NCBI GenBank assembly: GCA_025617375.2
Contig: JAMYGW020000005.1
Coordinates: 124,001-188,000 of the forward strand
Direction: 5' to 3'
DNA length: 64,000 nt
From: Acarospora socialis
Lineage: Eukaryota > Ascomycota > Lecanoromycetes > Acarosporales > Acarosporaceae
The notes below the pieces were generated by a model, which was not told where the DNA came from, made no database searches, and saw only the letters and a list, made by a program, of their open reading frames with translations. Each line of letters starts with the position of its first letter. Position 1 is the first letter of the stretch. This document shows, piece by piece, positions 33,470-44,599 of the stretch. A program made the translations under genes and the position numbers.

Positions 33470-33608
33470 TTTGAACTGTCAAGAAAAATCTGACTTAACT
33501 CTGTCTGAAACTCAACTCTGTTCAGAGTCAGATCAGGTTGCAAAGTTGAGTCTGATGAACTGAGTCAAGTTTTAAAATCTGAGTTCAACTTAACTCAGTG
33601 ATCACTCT
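33470..33608. repeat. Right terminal region of giant transposon copy 2
   Basis: Matches 17758-17896 and the right part of the MITE. It ends CAGTGATCACTCT immediately before the duplication ACATTTGCTT (33609-33618). Confidence 0.8.
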
Positions 33609-33618
33609 ACATTTGCTT

Positions 33619-36080
33619 CATCAAATCAGTCTAATCTCAGCATCATGATCAGTATTAATTTAATTAAAACACACAAAAAAACAGCAGCAACAGCACAGTC
33701 TGATGAAACATCTGAATCTTGTCATCATTTTGCATAAAACTTCATAAATGTTTTAACTAGTCAAATAAAAATCACTCATCTTACAGATGCTGCACAGAAT
33801 CATCTTGTTCTGACTGACATTGATGAGATGCATGACATCATTGAAAAGTCACATGCAAACTTGAATGTTAAAATGAATACTTAATGCAATGAAGTTCTTC
33901 AAGCACTATATTGTTGATTCACATCACAATGATCACATCATTTCATCAGTTCACTGATCTCATCAAAAAGCACAATAAGATAGTCTTTGAAAGATAAAAA
34001 ATGAGTTAATAATGACTATAATTTAAAGAATTTAAGCAAGAATCACATTGCTGATGCATGAAAGAGTGAAGAGCTTGAATTTTAAACTCACATCAACAAA
34101 TCTCATACAATGATGTTCTGTGCAGAAGAAATTGATCTTTTTGATCTGCATCTATCTATTAAGTATGATGATGATGATATTGTCAGTGTGAGCAAAACAG
34201 TGTACTACTGTGATATTCATCTATTTGTGTTACAATGTCAGATCATAGTCAAGATTTAAGATAATAAGATGATTCAAATGAATCTTTATGCATGTTTTTG
34301 CAGCATCACACTCACCTGATTTACAGTTAAATCATCACTTAAATGAGTGAATCTTTTCAGTGAGCTTGATGAATGAGTGCAAGAACTGATGACTCAATTT
34401 AAGATCTCACTGTCACAGACTATGAACATCTTACTAAAGAAAAAATATACAGTAAAGAATGTCTGCAATGATCAAGATCTCATAATCTATGTACAGACTG
34501 TTGTTCAATACAGAAAATTGAAAGAATTATCATTATATAATTATGTGCTTTTTGTCTGACAGAATCTCAATTCAATGCTGCAATTACACATTCTGCAGCT
34601 CACAATTGAAATTTTTAAGACTTAATTCATTGATCTTCTACTGAAAAAGAAAGAGATGTGAATATGATACTTTATGAGATTCTTGTCATCACATGACTTT
34701 TGTTGATATGAATCTCTGAATTATGACTATTTTACAAATTCATTCTATTCTGCAAATTTATGTTCTTATAAATCTTCAAATTACAGCAGTTGCACTATGA
34801 CATACTCATCTCATTCTTACAAAAACTGTAACTATAATTCACATCAAGACAACAGATCACAATCTCTGCAATCTCAGTAGCTTCTTTGTTCACAATGAGT
34901 ATTCTGCAAGCATGAATCTCATGAGTATGAGTTTTGTGTACACAAAAATCAAGCACATTCTCAGTCAGTCTATCATGTAGATCTCAACAACAACATTGAA
35001 GCACACTTCACAGTTTACTATGTGAATCAACAAAACAGTGAATATCTTGATCAAGATTCTAATCAAGATGATGCAGCAAATCACAACTATGTAAATCAAG
35101 TAATTGCACAGCATATTTACTCATGTCTGACATGCAAAAAGATTTTTTCTTTAACTGCACATTTCAAATATTATATTATGAATATTCACTACAACTATCT
35201 TGTCTCATTGTATCACATCAATGTTATTATCTCTATTAACTACATCATCATGAAGATCAGTATCAATAGTTTTACTGTTAAATCTCAGTTTATTTGTCTA
35301 AATATTGACATCACTTACATGTTCATCAACTGCAGACTAACTGTCAAAAATCTTTCACAATTTAGTGAAACAATTCTATAAATCAACAATATTATTGACA
35401 AATTTATCTTCTCTGAACACATCAACTTACATTTATATATTTATGACAACAATGACAAGAGCAAGATCTACATGAAATGTAAGACATATATGATGAATAA
35501 ACTTAACACAGACATTCTTATCAATATGAATGTTATGCAGACTGAAGACATGATTTTGAACTGCAGAAATAACAAGTTAATCATGAATAGTCATCATGAA
35601 TTTACAACTTTCTTTACTAGATTCTCAAAGACAATGAGTAACTCAAAGACATGAGTCATTGCATTTCACTATGAAATTATCATCAAAATGTCTACACAAC
35701 ATTATCACAAATTCATGAAAACAACATACAAAATGATCTTGAAAAACACACAAAATTCAGTGATTTCAAATAACAATTCAATGATCTCAAAATCACATTC
35801 TCAGACATGTTACACATGTCATTAAGTCTTTTTATCATTGAATAATCTTCATGAGCATCTTTACATCTCTGATCACACTACATCTTGTTGTTTTTGTTCT
35901 TGTTATTGTTGACTCAACAAATCATGAAGAAAAGAAGTTGATGAAGAAACTACATAATGAGCAAGACTACAAGAGACATTTTGATGCAGAAAATTAGCAG
36001 AAAATATTGCTGTCATCTTACTTCATATTAATATGACTAACATGTGTGATATGAACATCATCTTTCAATGTTTTCATGAG
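33619..36080 (+). pseudogene. gag-protease of the LTR element, with C2H2 fingers
   Basis: The gag continues from 22125-22257 on the far side of the giant transposon. Readable segments include TDIDEMHDIIEKSHANLN (about 33818) and LDEWVQELMTQFKISLSQ (about 34360, with W as TGA). There is a C2H2-like finger (CLTCKKIFSLTAHFKYYIMN, then IH) near 35124-35190, and a retropepsin-like block DILINMNVMQTEDMIL (35511-35560; the Gly of the usual GMD is Asn). A second finger-like block CYTCHWVFLSLNNLHEHLY lies near 35810. No reverse transcriptase follows before the LTR. The arrangement of C2H2 fingers around the protease resembles known ascomycete retroelement gag genes. Confidence 0.75.
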
Positions 36081-36084
36081 CAGT

Positions 36085-36269
36085 TATTATGAATTCATAG
36101 AGCTCAGCAAGATTGAAACTCTGTAATAAGATGAGACTATGCAAAAGTATTCAGTACTAATTTTTAAGAGATCTGCATCTGAGTAAAACACTACTTTCTA
36201 GATAGTTTTCTCAATCAATTAACACTTTATCATAGACTTAGAAATCAACCATATAAATTGATTCTAACA
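36085..36269 (+). repeat. Right LTR of the gag-protease element
   Basis: 185 bp. It starts TATTATGAATTC (first G mutated) and ends ATTCTAACA. It keeps a CC pair (CAACCATA) lost in the left LTR. Confidence 0.85.
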
Positions 36270-36274
36270 AAAAG

Positions 36275-39200
36275 TCACACACAGTGATCATTCTGATGAT
36301 TCAGTTTCTAAAATTACTAATGTTGTGTTTTCTTCACATTAAATTCTCAGTGTGCTTAATTTTTAAATGTTCTCTGACTCTGCTGTAGTGATATATTTTA
36401 ATGAGTTTTTCATTTATTAAGAAACTTTGCTCTATCTTATGTGTTGCTGTCAAATTCTTTGTGAAAATTTCATTGTTGTCTTTGCTAAGAATTTCAACAT
36501 ATATTCTCTGTACATCTTCATGATCAAGTTGTTTACTTAAGACATCTGCTTCATTATTTTTATTTTTTTTCTTGTAATGAATTTAAAATTCATAGTCTGT
36601 CAACTGTTCTGTTCAACAAATCTGTTATTGATTGAGTTGTTTTGTTGTTGCAAAATTTCTTAGATTTTTATGATCTATATAGATCTGAATTGACTTACTT
36701 GTTTTTATGAAATAAGATCTTCAATCTTGCAGTGCTTTCACTATTGCAAGATGTTTCTTATTATGAATCTCATATCTTTTCTTGAGTTCTGATAGTTTTT
36801 TTTAGATTGATATGCTATGAATTTTTGTTATTCATCTTTGATCTGATATAAATATGTCTTTATTGCAAAGTTTGAAGTGTTGATCTTCAGTATCTTTTTA
36901 CATGTTGAATTGAGTATTCTCAAATGCACTGTTTCACTAAGACTTCTCTTTAATGTGTGAAATGCATTTTCTTAATTTCTTTCTCAATGTTATTCTTTGC
37001 TCTTATGTGTTAAACACATTAGCAGTTCTGCAATCTTTGCATATTCAGATACAAATTTTCAATAATAGTTCATTAATTTTAAAAACACTTGCACTTTCTT
37101 AATCTGTCTTGATGTTGATCAGTCTCTGACTACTTTTATTTTTTTTGAATTTTTCTTGATCTGTTCAGATTAAATCACATAGTTTAGAAATTTAATTTTC
37201 TTGATTTTAAATCTGCTTTTTGATTTCTTCATGTACAAGACTTTCTTGCTGAGTTTTGTCAATACTTTGCACATATACTTTTGATGTTTCTCAAGATTCT
37301 CTGAATATATCAGAATATCATTAAGATATTCTTTTAATATATCATTAATCAATCTCTGAAAGATGATGAAGATATTTTTCAGCTTAAATAACATGATAAT
37401 ATATTCATAATGTTTATATTGTGTTTAGAATGCTGTTTTTCATTCTTTGTCTTCTTTCATTCTGACTCAGTAATAGATCTTCTTGAGATTCAAGCTCATG
37501 AATTACTTTTTCTTTTCTAATTAATCTTGTAACTCTTTTATCAATGATAAGAAATAACTATCTCAATAAATTATCTCATTGAGTTGTCTATAATCAACAC
37601 ATAGTTATTTCTTGTCATTCTTCTTTGATACAAACAGAATTAAATATTCTGTTGATGACTTTAATGATTTTATAAATTCTTTTTTGAGATTTTCATCAAG
37701 ATAAGCTTTAACTTTCTTGAGTTGATTCTCACTCATTGAATATAATGACATTCACTTAGATTGCTTTTCATTCAATAACAGTATTTCATGATTTCATAAC
37801 TTATATTCTGATAAGCTCATCTCTGATTGTTTAGAAATCTTATATGTGTTTTTCACTGTGCATATTTCTTTTGTAATTCAGTCAATTCTTGAGTTTCTTT
37901 CATGTAATCAAGACATTTTTAGTATCACATTGTATTCAATTGACTCTATAATGTTGAACATTATCTCTTGTGAATTTTCAAAAATTGAGACTTTCACACA
38001 GATTTTCTCTTCAATTCTCTTCATTACTTCATTGATTATTTGTATGTTGAATGATTGATACATTCATCTTGTTATCAATTTTAATATCTTAATGATTCTG
38101 CAGCTCATAACATTACTATCTACTCTGATATTTATTAATGCATTGATTTAATGTTTATCAATCTTGATTTAAGTTCATATTTAATGATCACTGTTGTTTC
38201 TTTGAGACACTGTTAGCTTCTTGTTCTTTAGTTTTGTTAAGAAAGTTCTTTGCATTTTGACTCACTTAATTGTTCAACTCATCTTCAAAGTTCTTAAAAT
38301 CATCTGAGTTCTCTTCTGATCATAAGATTTGTATATTTTAAATTGTGTTACTCAATGCATCTTTTTAAATGTAGTTAAAATTCATACTGATTGTACTTTA
38401 TCTGCAACTGACTCTCAAAGACTCTTACTCTTTACAGAAATTCAAATGATATATATTCTTCACTGAAAATTCATTTGTCTTTATTCTGCATGATATATTC
38501 TTCAAGTAAACATATTTTAATTTTGTAACTCTTTGTTTTTCACACAAGAGATCTGAACAATATTACATTATTGTTGCTGAAACATTCATCTTTAACAGTT
38601 ATCATTAGCTTTTTTAGCTGATCATATATTTTTTTTTCTTTTGCATACTTGTGTTGCACTTTCTGTTTCTTAACTTGTATCTTTTGTTTAAGTTCTCACT
38701 TTTCAAACTGAAGCTTTTTTTCTTTTAATGCTGATTTTCTGAGTGCTGATATATTGTCTTCAGTTTTATATTGACTTCTTATTTGTTGATTTCTTTTTGA
38801 TTCACATTTAAATTCAGTACTTGTCAAATGCTATCACTGTAGTGTTCTTCTATCTGAATTTCTCAAGTATTGATTTTTTTAATCTTAATATTAAGATCTT
38901 TTTTCTTGATAAGAATAGCTAATTCTTTCTTGTAGATTAATCTGTTACATTTATCTTTGTTTTTTCTTTTAAACTTCTGTGAATATCATTTAACTTTATC
39001 TTTGTTATTCATATGCACTCAGCACAAATCATCATAACAGATTGTTCAGTTCAGAGCATTATGCATTATGTGTGATTTCTTCACTTTTGTTTTGATCATT
39101 ATTGCTGCAATACTTTTTCTATTCATCTAAGATCTGTTGCATTTTCAGACAAGATGTCTGAGTTTCTTGCAGTTATAACATATTCACATCTCATTTTATA

Positions 39201-40092
39201 GTATTGTCTGAGACTTATTGAATCACTCTGTTCAACATTCAGACTCTGTTTATTTAGTTCTTTATGATTTTTGATGATGTTTCTTGATCATATTGAGATT
39301 CATAGAATTTGTTTCTCTATGTTGTATTAATGAAGTGTATCTCTTTGTTCACTGTTAAGAACTTTCTTCTTAATCTTCTATCATAAATAACATTCAATAT
39401 CTTTTGTGCTTTATCTGATGCTCTTATTGACAACTGTTAATGTTAATACTTAGATTAATTATTTTCTAAAGATTGTCTGATTGTTCTGCTTGAACTATTT
39501 TGTCTTTGATAAACTTTTTCAGCTCACAATAATACTAATAGATAAGTACTTCATCATTTTATCTGATGAGTGTCACTAATCACTGAAATTCTGTGACATA
39601 TATTCTTGCTGATTCACTCTGTCACAAGATATAAATCTGTTTCTTTGCTACTCTTTTTTCATCAATTACTCTGAAAACTTTCTTTAGCTCTTTCTTGAAC
39701 TGATTGTAGTTGTTAAACATGAATTCTGTATTGTTGTTGCATTCTTTATATTTTTTTTTTAGAAACTTATGTAGTTTAAAGTCAACTCAATTGAAGACTG
39801 CATTCACTAAATAGATTATTGCAAACAACATTTTCTCTTGATTGATCTGAAACTTCAGTTGATTGAATTCAATGTATAAGTTGAGCTTAGTCACAAAAAC
39901 TCACAGTTTTTCTTATTCTTCATCAAAAATATCTGATATCTGTATCTTAGATGCACTTAGAAATAGTTGTATAGTTTGAATCAATATTATCATTAATTGT
40001 GTAATCATTCTATCTGAAGTAAATAATAAAGATGAGTTCATCTGAACTTGTTTCAAGAACAAGATTGAGACATTCTTCTGTGTGTCAGACAT
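36275..40092 (-). pseudogene. gypsy 2 gag-pol, 5' part
   Basis: Minus strand from ATG 40092 (MSDTQKNVSILFLKQ) through gag, a Gln/Lys-rich coiled region (about 38900-38570), protease, reverse transcriptase (about 37700-37050), RNase H and the start of integrase at 36275. The RT active site carries an in-frame deletion of 24 bp: EYLNDILIYS stands where gypsy 3 has EYLDDFVITYLDDILIYS. The two YLDD-coding repeats have recombined near 37330. This part joins 21938 across the 14.3-kb insertion. Confidence 0.85.
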
Positions 40093-40123
40093 TGTACTTT
40101 TTATATTGTAAGAGTGTTTAAAG

Positions 40124-40252
40124 TGTAATGTTCTCACAGAAGATTTCTCTCATATAAGAACTAAGAGTTAAACACAATTCTTTTTATAAGAGAAATAACT
40201 GTGACAAACTCTTAATTCTTAAATGAGAGAAATCTTCTGTGAGAACATTACA
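40124..40252. repeat. Hairpin-like right LTR remnant of gypsy 2
   Basis: 46-bp inverted arms (40124-40169 and 40207-40252) starting TGTAATGTTC and ending GAACATTACA, with only two mismatches seen, around a 37-base loop. The left arm and loop are LTR sequence with its middle deleted. The right arm is the LTR start in reverse. The unit ends exactly at TTTAG, matching TTCAG left of gypsy 2. Confidence 0.85.
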
Positions 40253-40257
40253 TTTAG

Positions 40258-41236
40258 TTTAAATCATAAAAGTCTTAATTTCACTTCTGTAAGTGATCAG
40301 TTAAGTATTTACTCTTTTTTTGAGAATTTCTCAAGTGAAATTGCAGTGAGCTATCAGCATATCAACTTAGCACTCACTGAATTCATCAATAACAATTGAA
40401 TGATCAACAATCTCAATCATAAAATCATCAACAAAGAAAATATTAACAATAATCAGCAATCATAGTCTGCAGTACATTAGAGATCTGATTAATCTGACAC
40501 AGATAATTCATCTGTAATGAAAATATTTAAGTGTAACAACTTAAGTTGAGTGTCATCAGCTTCTGTCAACATTATTTAGAATATTTTTGTAGAACTTAAA
40601 AGAAATCTTCACAGAAATCAATCAAGACATAAGCATCAGAGACAGCTACATCATCTGTTATCTTTAGATTTTAATGACTCAGTCTTAAAATATTCTGTGA
40701 TCTTTATCAATACTGTTGAGACATTTTACAGCATTGTTAGTAAATTAAGCATCACTGAGAATTATATTACTCTAAATTACAGCAAACACTATAATTATTG
40801 AAACTTCAACAGAAACAATGATGAGAACAGTGATGCTAAATCACTGAAAATCTTAATTTTACTTAACAAAGATTTAAGAAAAATTCTTCATCTCACATCT
40901 GTGATTCAGTCACCTAATGCATTATCTATTAACTGTAGTGAAATTTTTCAACAGCTTGCAAAAATAACTTCATCAATAAGCAGCTTCTTTTCAGTGATTG
41001 TTGCAGAAGAAATTTGCAGCAATAATTTTCTTGATTTTCTTATCAGAAAACTCACTGAAACTGATGATCAGAAAATCTATGTTGATTATGATAACTGTAA
41101 AAAACTGAACAACAAACTTTATATAAAATACACATTATTTTTTCTTCTCAAACAGTCTCAATTTTATGTTACTTACTTTTCTCTGTGAGTGACTCTGCAA
41201 GAATTGATAGCACTAAAATAAATTAAATATTTTTTT
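40258..41236 (+). pseudogene. Unrecognised coding-like remnant
   Basis: A plus-strand frame can be followed through stops from about 40320 to 41188. The last 95 codons (40901-41188) are open and contain KLTETDDQKIYVDYDNC. A related-looking phrase (KKIYVKNYVFVKCNND) recurs at about 41992-42040 beyond the TRIM insertion, so the two parts may be one gene or element. I recognise no family. Confidence 0.35.
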
Positions 41237-41547
41237 TGTTAGAAATATAATTCATGATTAGCATGACTAAAGTGTGGTGCCCACTTTTGACAGATTATGA
41301 GCTCAGATTAGTGCAGTGAAAAAATTTTACAAAAAATGCAGTTAATTCTGTACATTTATTGATCACTCAGAGTGTGAAAAGTAAGTTTAAAGATTGCAAA
41401 TTTGACACACATTGTGTACACAAATTCTGTCTGTGCAGAGCTGAATCTCAGTGATGTAAGCACATTGTTGATGATTGTGAATTAGAAGAAGTGTTAGAAA
41501 TATAACTCACAATTAGCATGACTAAAGTGTGGTGCCCACTTTTGACA
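41237..41547. mobile_element. TRIM/SMART-type miniature LTR element, copy 2
   Basis: 311 bp, identical in length to 8143-8453, with 56-bp terminal repeats (41237-41292 and 41492-41547). Flanked by a perfect duplication TTTTT (41232-41236 and 41548-41552). The internal start is GATTATGAGCTCAGA and the purine run before the right repeat is GAAGAAG. It keeps GTGGTGCCCAC in both repeats, unlike its GG/CC-poor surroundings. Confidence 0.9.
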
Positions 41548-41552
41548 TTTTT

Positions 41553-43250
41553 AAACAAATAATCAAGATAAATTCAACAGTTTATCTTAAATTATCTCTG
41601 AATTCATTTTAAGATATATTTTTCTCAATAAATATTACTTGCAATAAAATGACAAGAATAAATCATTACAACAATGAATATCTTGCAAGTTCTTTACTGA
41701 AAGAGTGATAAAATCTGAACACTTTATTTAGTAATGATGCTTTGTTACTTAATGTTGATGCTTTATCTCAGTGAACTCAATGATCTTTAATGCACTTAAA
41801 AAGATTTAAGTAATCAATTACACATAGTGATAATACTGTCAATCTAAAGTTCACATTAATATTATAAGCAGCAATCAGTTCAAGAACAAATTAAAAAAGT
41901 TGTAAGATCAATCTTTGTTCTATTTATAAGTATTATTTTTATTATATTAATCTCTTCTTCTCACTTCAACTAACAGACTCAGTTGATGATAAGAAGATCT
42001 ATGTGAAAAACTATGTTTTTGTAAAATGCAATAATGATAACAATGATGAAAAAAATGATGCAAACTTGTCAAAAATAACACAAATCAAAAAAGTCTATTT
42101 TAACAGTCAATTATAAGTTCTGTAAACACATCATTCTGTTTATCTGAATATATTACAGAAATTTCAGTTTAACTTTTACAAAATACTTCTCTCTGATTAC
42201 AAAGATACAGTTTAGATTAAATGTTTAATAAAATTTGTTGAAGTGAAGAAAAACTATAAAAGCTGCAAATATACTTCACATTAATGTTAAAACAAGTAAT
42301 ACAAGATCAGATAGAAAAAAATTGTTGTTGATGATAGATTGATGAAGAGATGAAAACTGAAAGTATAATGAGATAAGAAACAAGAATGCAGTTGTGATTA
42401 ACTGATATAAAGTGTTGTCACTTTCTCTTCACTGTGATCATAAAAAGATTAAAGTTGATTTATTAATTACTTAACTGCAAGATTTTTTTCAACTGTGCAT
42501 CATGATTTCAAAGTACCATTTACACAATTATGTGTGTAAGTGATGACTGTTTTAAAGTTATTTTCTTTTTTATTCAGCACTACTGATAAAAATGACACAG
42601 TTTGACATGAAAAACTACATTATTTAAAAATAAGCTGATAGTCTTCTGAGTCTTCTCTTTCAATATATATATTGTGTAATTTTTTATTTATTGTGCACAA
42701 CATATCACTTTAATTTGTCACAGCTTAGTTCTTTTTCTCAAAGTTCAGTGACAGTTAAATTAATAAATTTTTTAAATCATTCTTGAGTCTCTATTTACTC
42801 ATTACTTGTGAAAAACTTCTGTGAGAATGTTATTTATATATAATCATTGAGATTTGCTATGCTTTAATCAGTCTGACTTAGATATAAAGTTAGTGTTATT
42901 TAAAGTTGTCATTAAATACTCTGTAATTATAGATTGCAAGACTTTTTCAATAAGATTTAATGTTTTTGTAACTTCTTTGACAAAAATCTTGTTTCTTTTA
43001 TGTCACAATAATGATATAGTTAAAATTCTGACAACTTTGACAATGTTGATGAATGTTTTTCATATTTTTAAATAATTAATGAGCTTTAAGTTGAATTTCA
43101 AGAAGTCTGAAGAAAGATGATTGAGATTGATGATTAATAATTGATGATCAATATTTTATGATAGCATTTTCTGCTTTGATCTCTTGTCAATAATTAACTT
43201 TCAAGAGTCTTTAAACAAGTTTTTACTTTCTTATTACACAAATAATTAAC
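41553..43250 (+). other. Unassigned decayed sequence
   Basis: Short plus-strand coding-like pieces (about 41990-42300; 42854-43075, 73 codons) occur between stops. I recognise no family. They could be the continuation of the remnant at 40258 and the 5' region of the LINE. Confidence 0.3.
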
Positions 43251-43259
43251 AGCAATTTG

Positions 43260-44560
43260 TACAAACTCACAAAAGAAATCATACAATGATGAAAGATGAT
43301 GAAGAATCAGAAGAAATGCATTGCAGTGAAATCTTACTTAAGTAAAAGGTTCACTTTTCTCATCACTCTCAAAGTCTCTCAAAGACAATCAGCACTTTAA
43401 ATAATTTTGTATGAATCAGTAACTATTTAACTAAGATGCAAGAGATCTAAAAAGTGATCAGAATTGTAATGCAGAAAGAAAAAAATAACACTTTGAACAC
43501 TGATCTTCAGAAGATCAAGAAGCAAATTAAGAATTTTATAAGTATTATATAAGATCTCATCAAAGTCTTCATATTTTCACAAACATACTCAGCAGCAGCA
43601 GTCAGTTTCAAGAGTCTTGAAACAAGAGTTCTATCAGTATTTCAAAAAAAATATCAAGAAATAATGATTAAATCAGAAGCAGAGACAGAAATATAAAGAA
43701 TAAAAATAGAACAGAATATTGTATAAAAAATACAAAAAGAGATAGAAACTTCAGAAATAATGATGACTGCAAGATGTCTGCTCAGTGATAATGTAATTTT
43801 CATCTTTGAGAAGAAAAAGAACAAGATGATGTGAGAAAAGAGAGAGAAAGTCATATAAGTCTTTGAATTCAACATCAGAATTAAGCAGTGAAAACACATC
43901 ATCATGATTCATAAAATTCAAATTATCTTTATAAACAACAAAAATCAAGCTAAGACAATAGAGACTCTTTACATGCAAAATTCACAACTTAAAAAACAAG
44001 TGAAAATTCTATGAGTAAAATAATTTAAGAAGACAATTGTACAAGAACATCTCTTTAAATCACTTTACATCAAAATAACAAAAACTGAGTAAACAAACTA
44101 TTTTCTGCAAAATGATCTTCTTCTTAACTTCAAGCTTCATGATTGTAAGATCTTCTCTGAAAACTGCATTGTCATTTAATGTTTTAAATATCAGCAGTAC
44201 AAGAATTATACAGTTAAGCACTGCAAGAAAATTGTAGAATGTGATTTCTGTGCAGCATCAAGTCACTTAACTGAAAATTACATCAAAAAAAAAATTCTCT
44301 GAAGATCTAATGTGCATCATGTGAAAAGAAGAGCAAAAATCATTCTGTATGAGTCAAACATTGTTTAAAAAGAGTGAAGAAAGTGAAGAAAATAAGACAA
44401 ATTTATCTTATACAATTTACACACTTTCAGATTTCAATCAAAGATCTTTTTCTCAGAATTTCACTGAACATTTCATTCAAAACATTCTTTCATACAGATG
44501 TCAGTCTTACTTTTTAGTTCTTAAGCTCAGTCACAATAATTAGTGACAATGACTTTCTTT
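43260..44560 (+). pseudogene. LINE ORF1 (gag-like)
   Basis: Charged, helical sequence in the first part (about 43440-43760). It is followed near 44170-44290 by knuckle-like Cys/His groups (KHCKKIVECDFCAASSHLTE), the pair of CCHC-type motifs usual in Tad-like ORF1. Decayed by TGA/TAA stops. Confidence 0.65.
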
Positions 44561-44599
44561 CAGTTCTGAAAAGAAAAAAAAAATTATTTAAGATATTGA

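Larger units (their letters stand above)
22268..33608. mobile_element. Giant hAT-type transposon, copy 2, both ends present
   Basis: An 11,341-bp element. Left end AAAGTAATCA, right end CAGTGATCACTCT, with related CTGAGT-rich subterminal regions (22268-22412 and 33470-33608). It is flanked by a 10-bp duplication with one transition. Gene order: H3-like (-), X1 (+), hAT transposase (+), Z (+), X2 (-), Y (+). Most of these genes have introns carrying the same 13-bp module, which ties them together as one unit. hAT elements normally make 8-bp duplications. Ten bases (as for the MITE at 9097) fits the symmetry of the ends better, so the duplication length is a point to test. Confidence 0.85.
21939..36269 (+). 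mobile_element. gag-protease LTR retroelement, split by giant transposon copy 2
   Basis: LTRs at 21939-22124 and 36085-36269 (TGTTATGAAT, now TATTATGAAT on the right, to ATTCTAACA). Without the giant transposon (22268-33608) and one copy of its target duplication the element is about 3 kb. It codes for gag and an aspartic protease but no reverse transcriptase, so it was non-autonomous or internally deleted. Flanks ATGAG (21934-21938) and AAAAG (36270-36274) are only a weak duplication, but gypsy 2 pol resumes exactly across the two ends, as judged against gypsy 1 and 3. Confidence 0.8.
18519..40252 (-). mobile_element. Ty3/gypsy chromovirus 2, split by two nested insertions
   Basis: Left end TATAATGTTC (TG to TA at the first G). 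The right end lies in a hairpin-like LTR remnant (40124-40252). Flanks TTCAG (18514-18518) and TTTAG (40253-40257) fit a target duplication with one C/T change. Removing the 1.4-kb LTR element (18751-20185) and the 14.3-kb one (21939-36269) leaves about 6 kb, the size of gypsy 1 and 3. It carries the plus-strand Zn2Cys6-like gene and minus-strand gag-pol. It is more decayed than the other two. Confidence 0.85.

Noticed and set aside
22268-33608. Classification as a Mutator-like element from the 10-bp duplication
   Set aside because: The only transposase seen is clearly hAT. The last 8 bases of each duplication are identical, so 8 bp plus terminal asymmetry remains possible.
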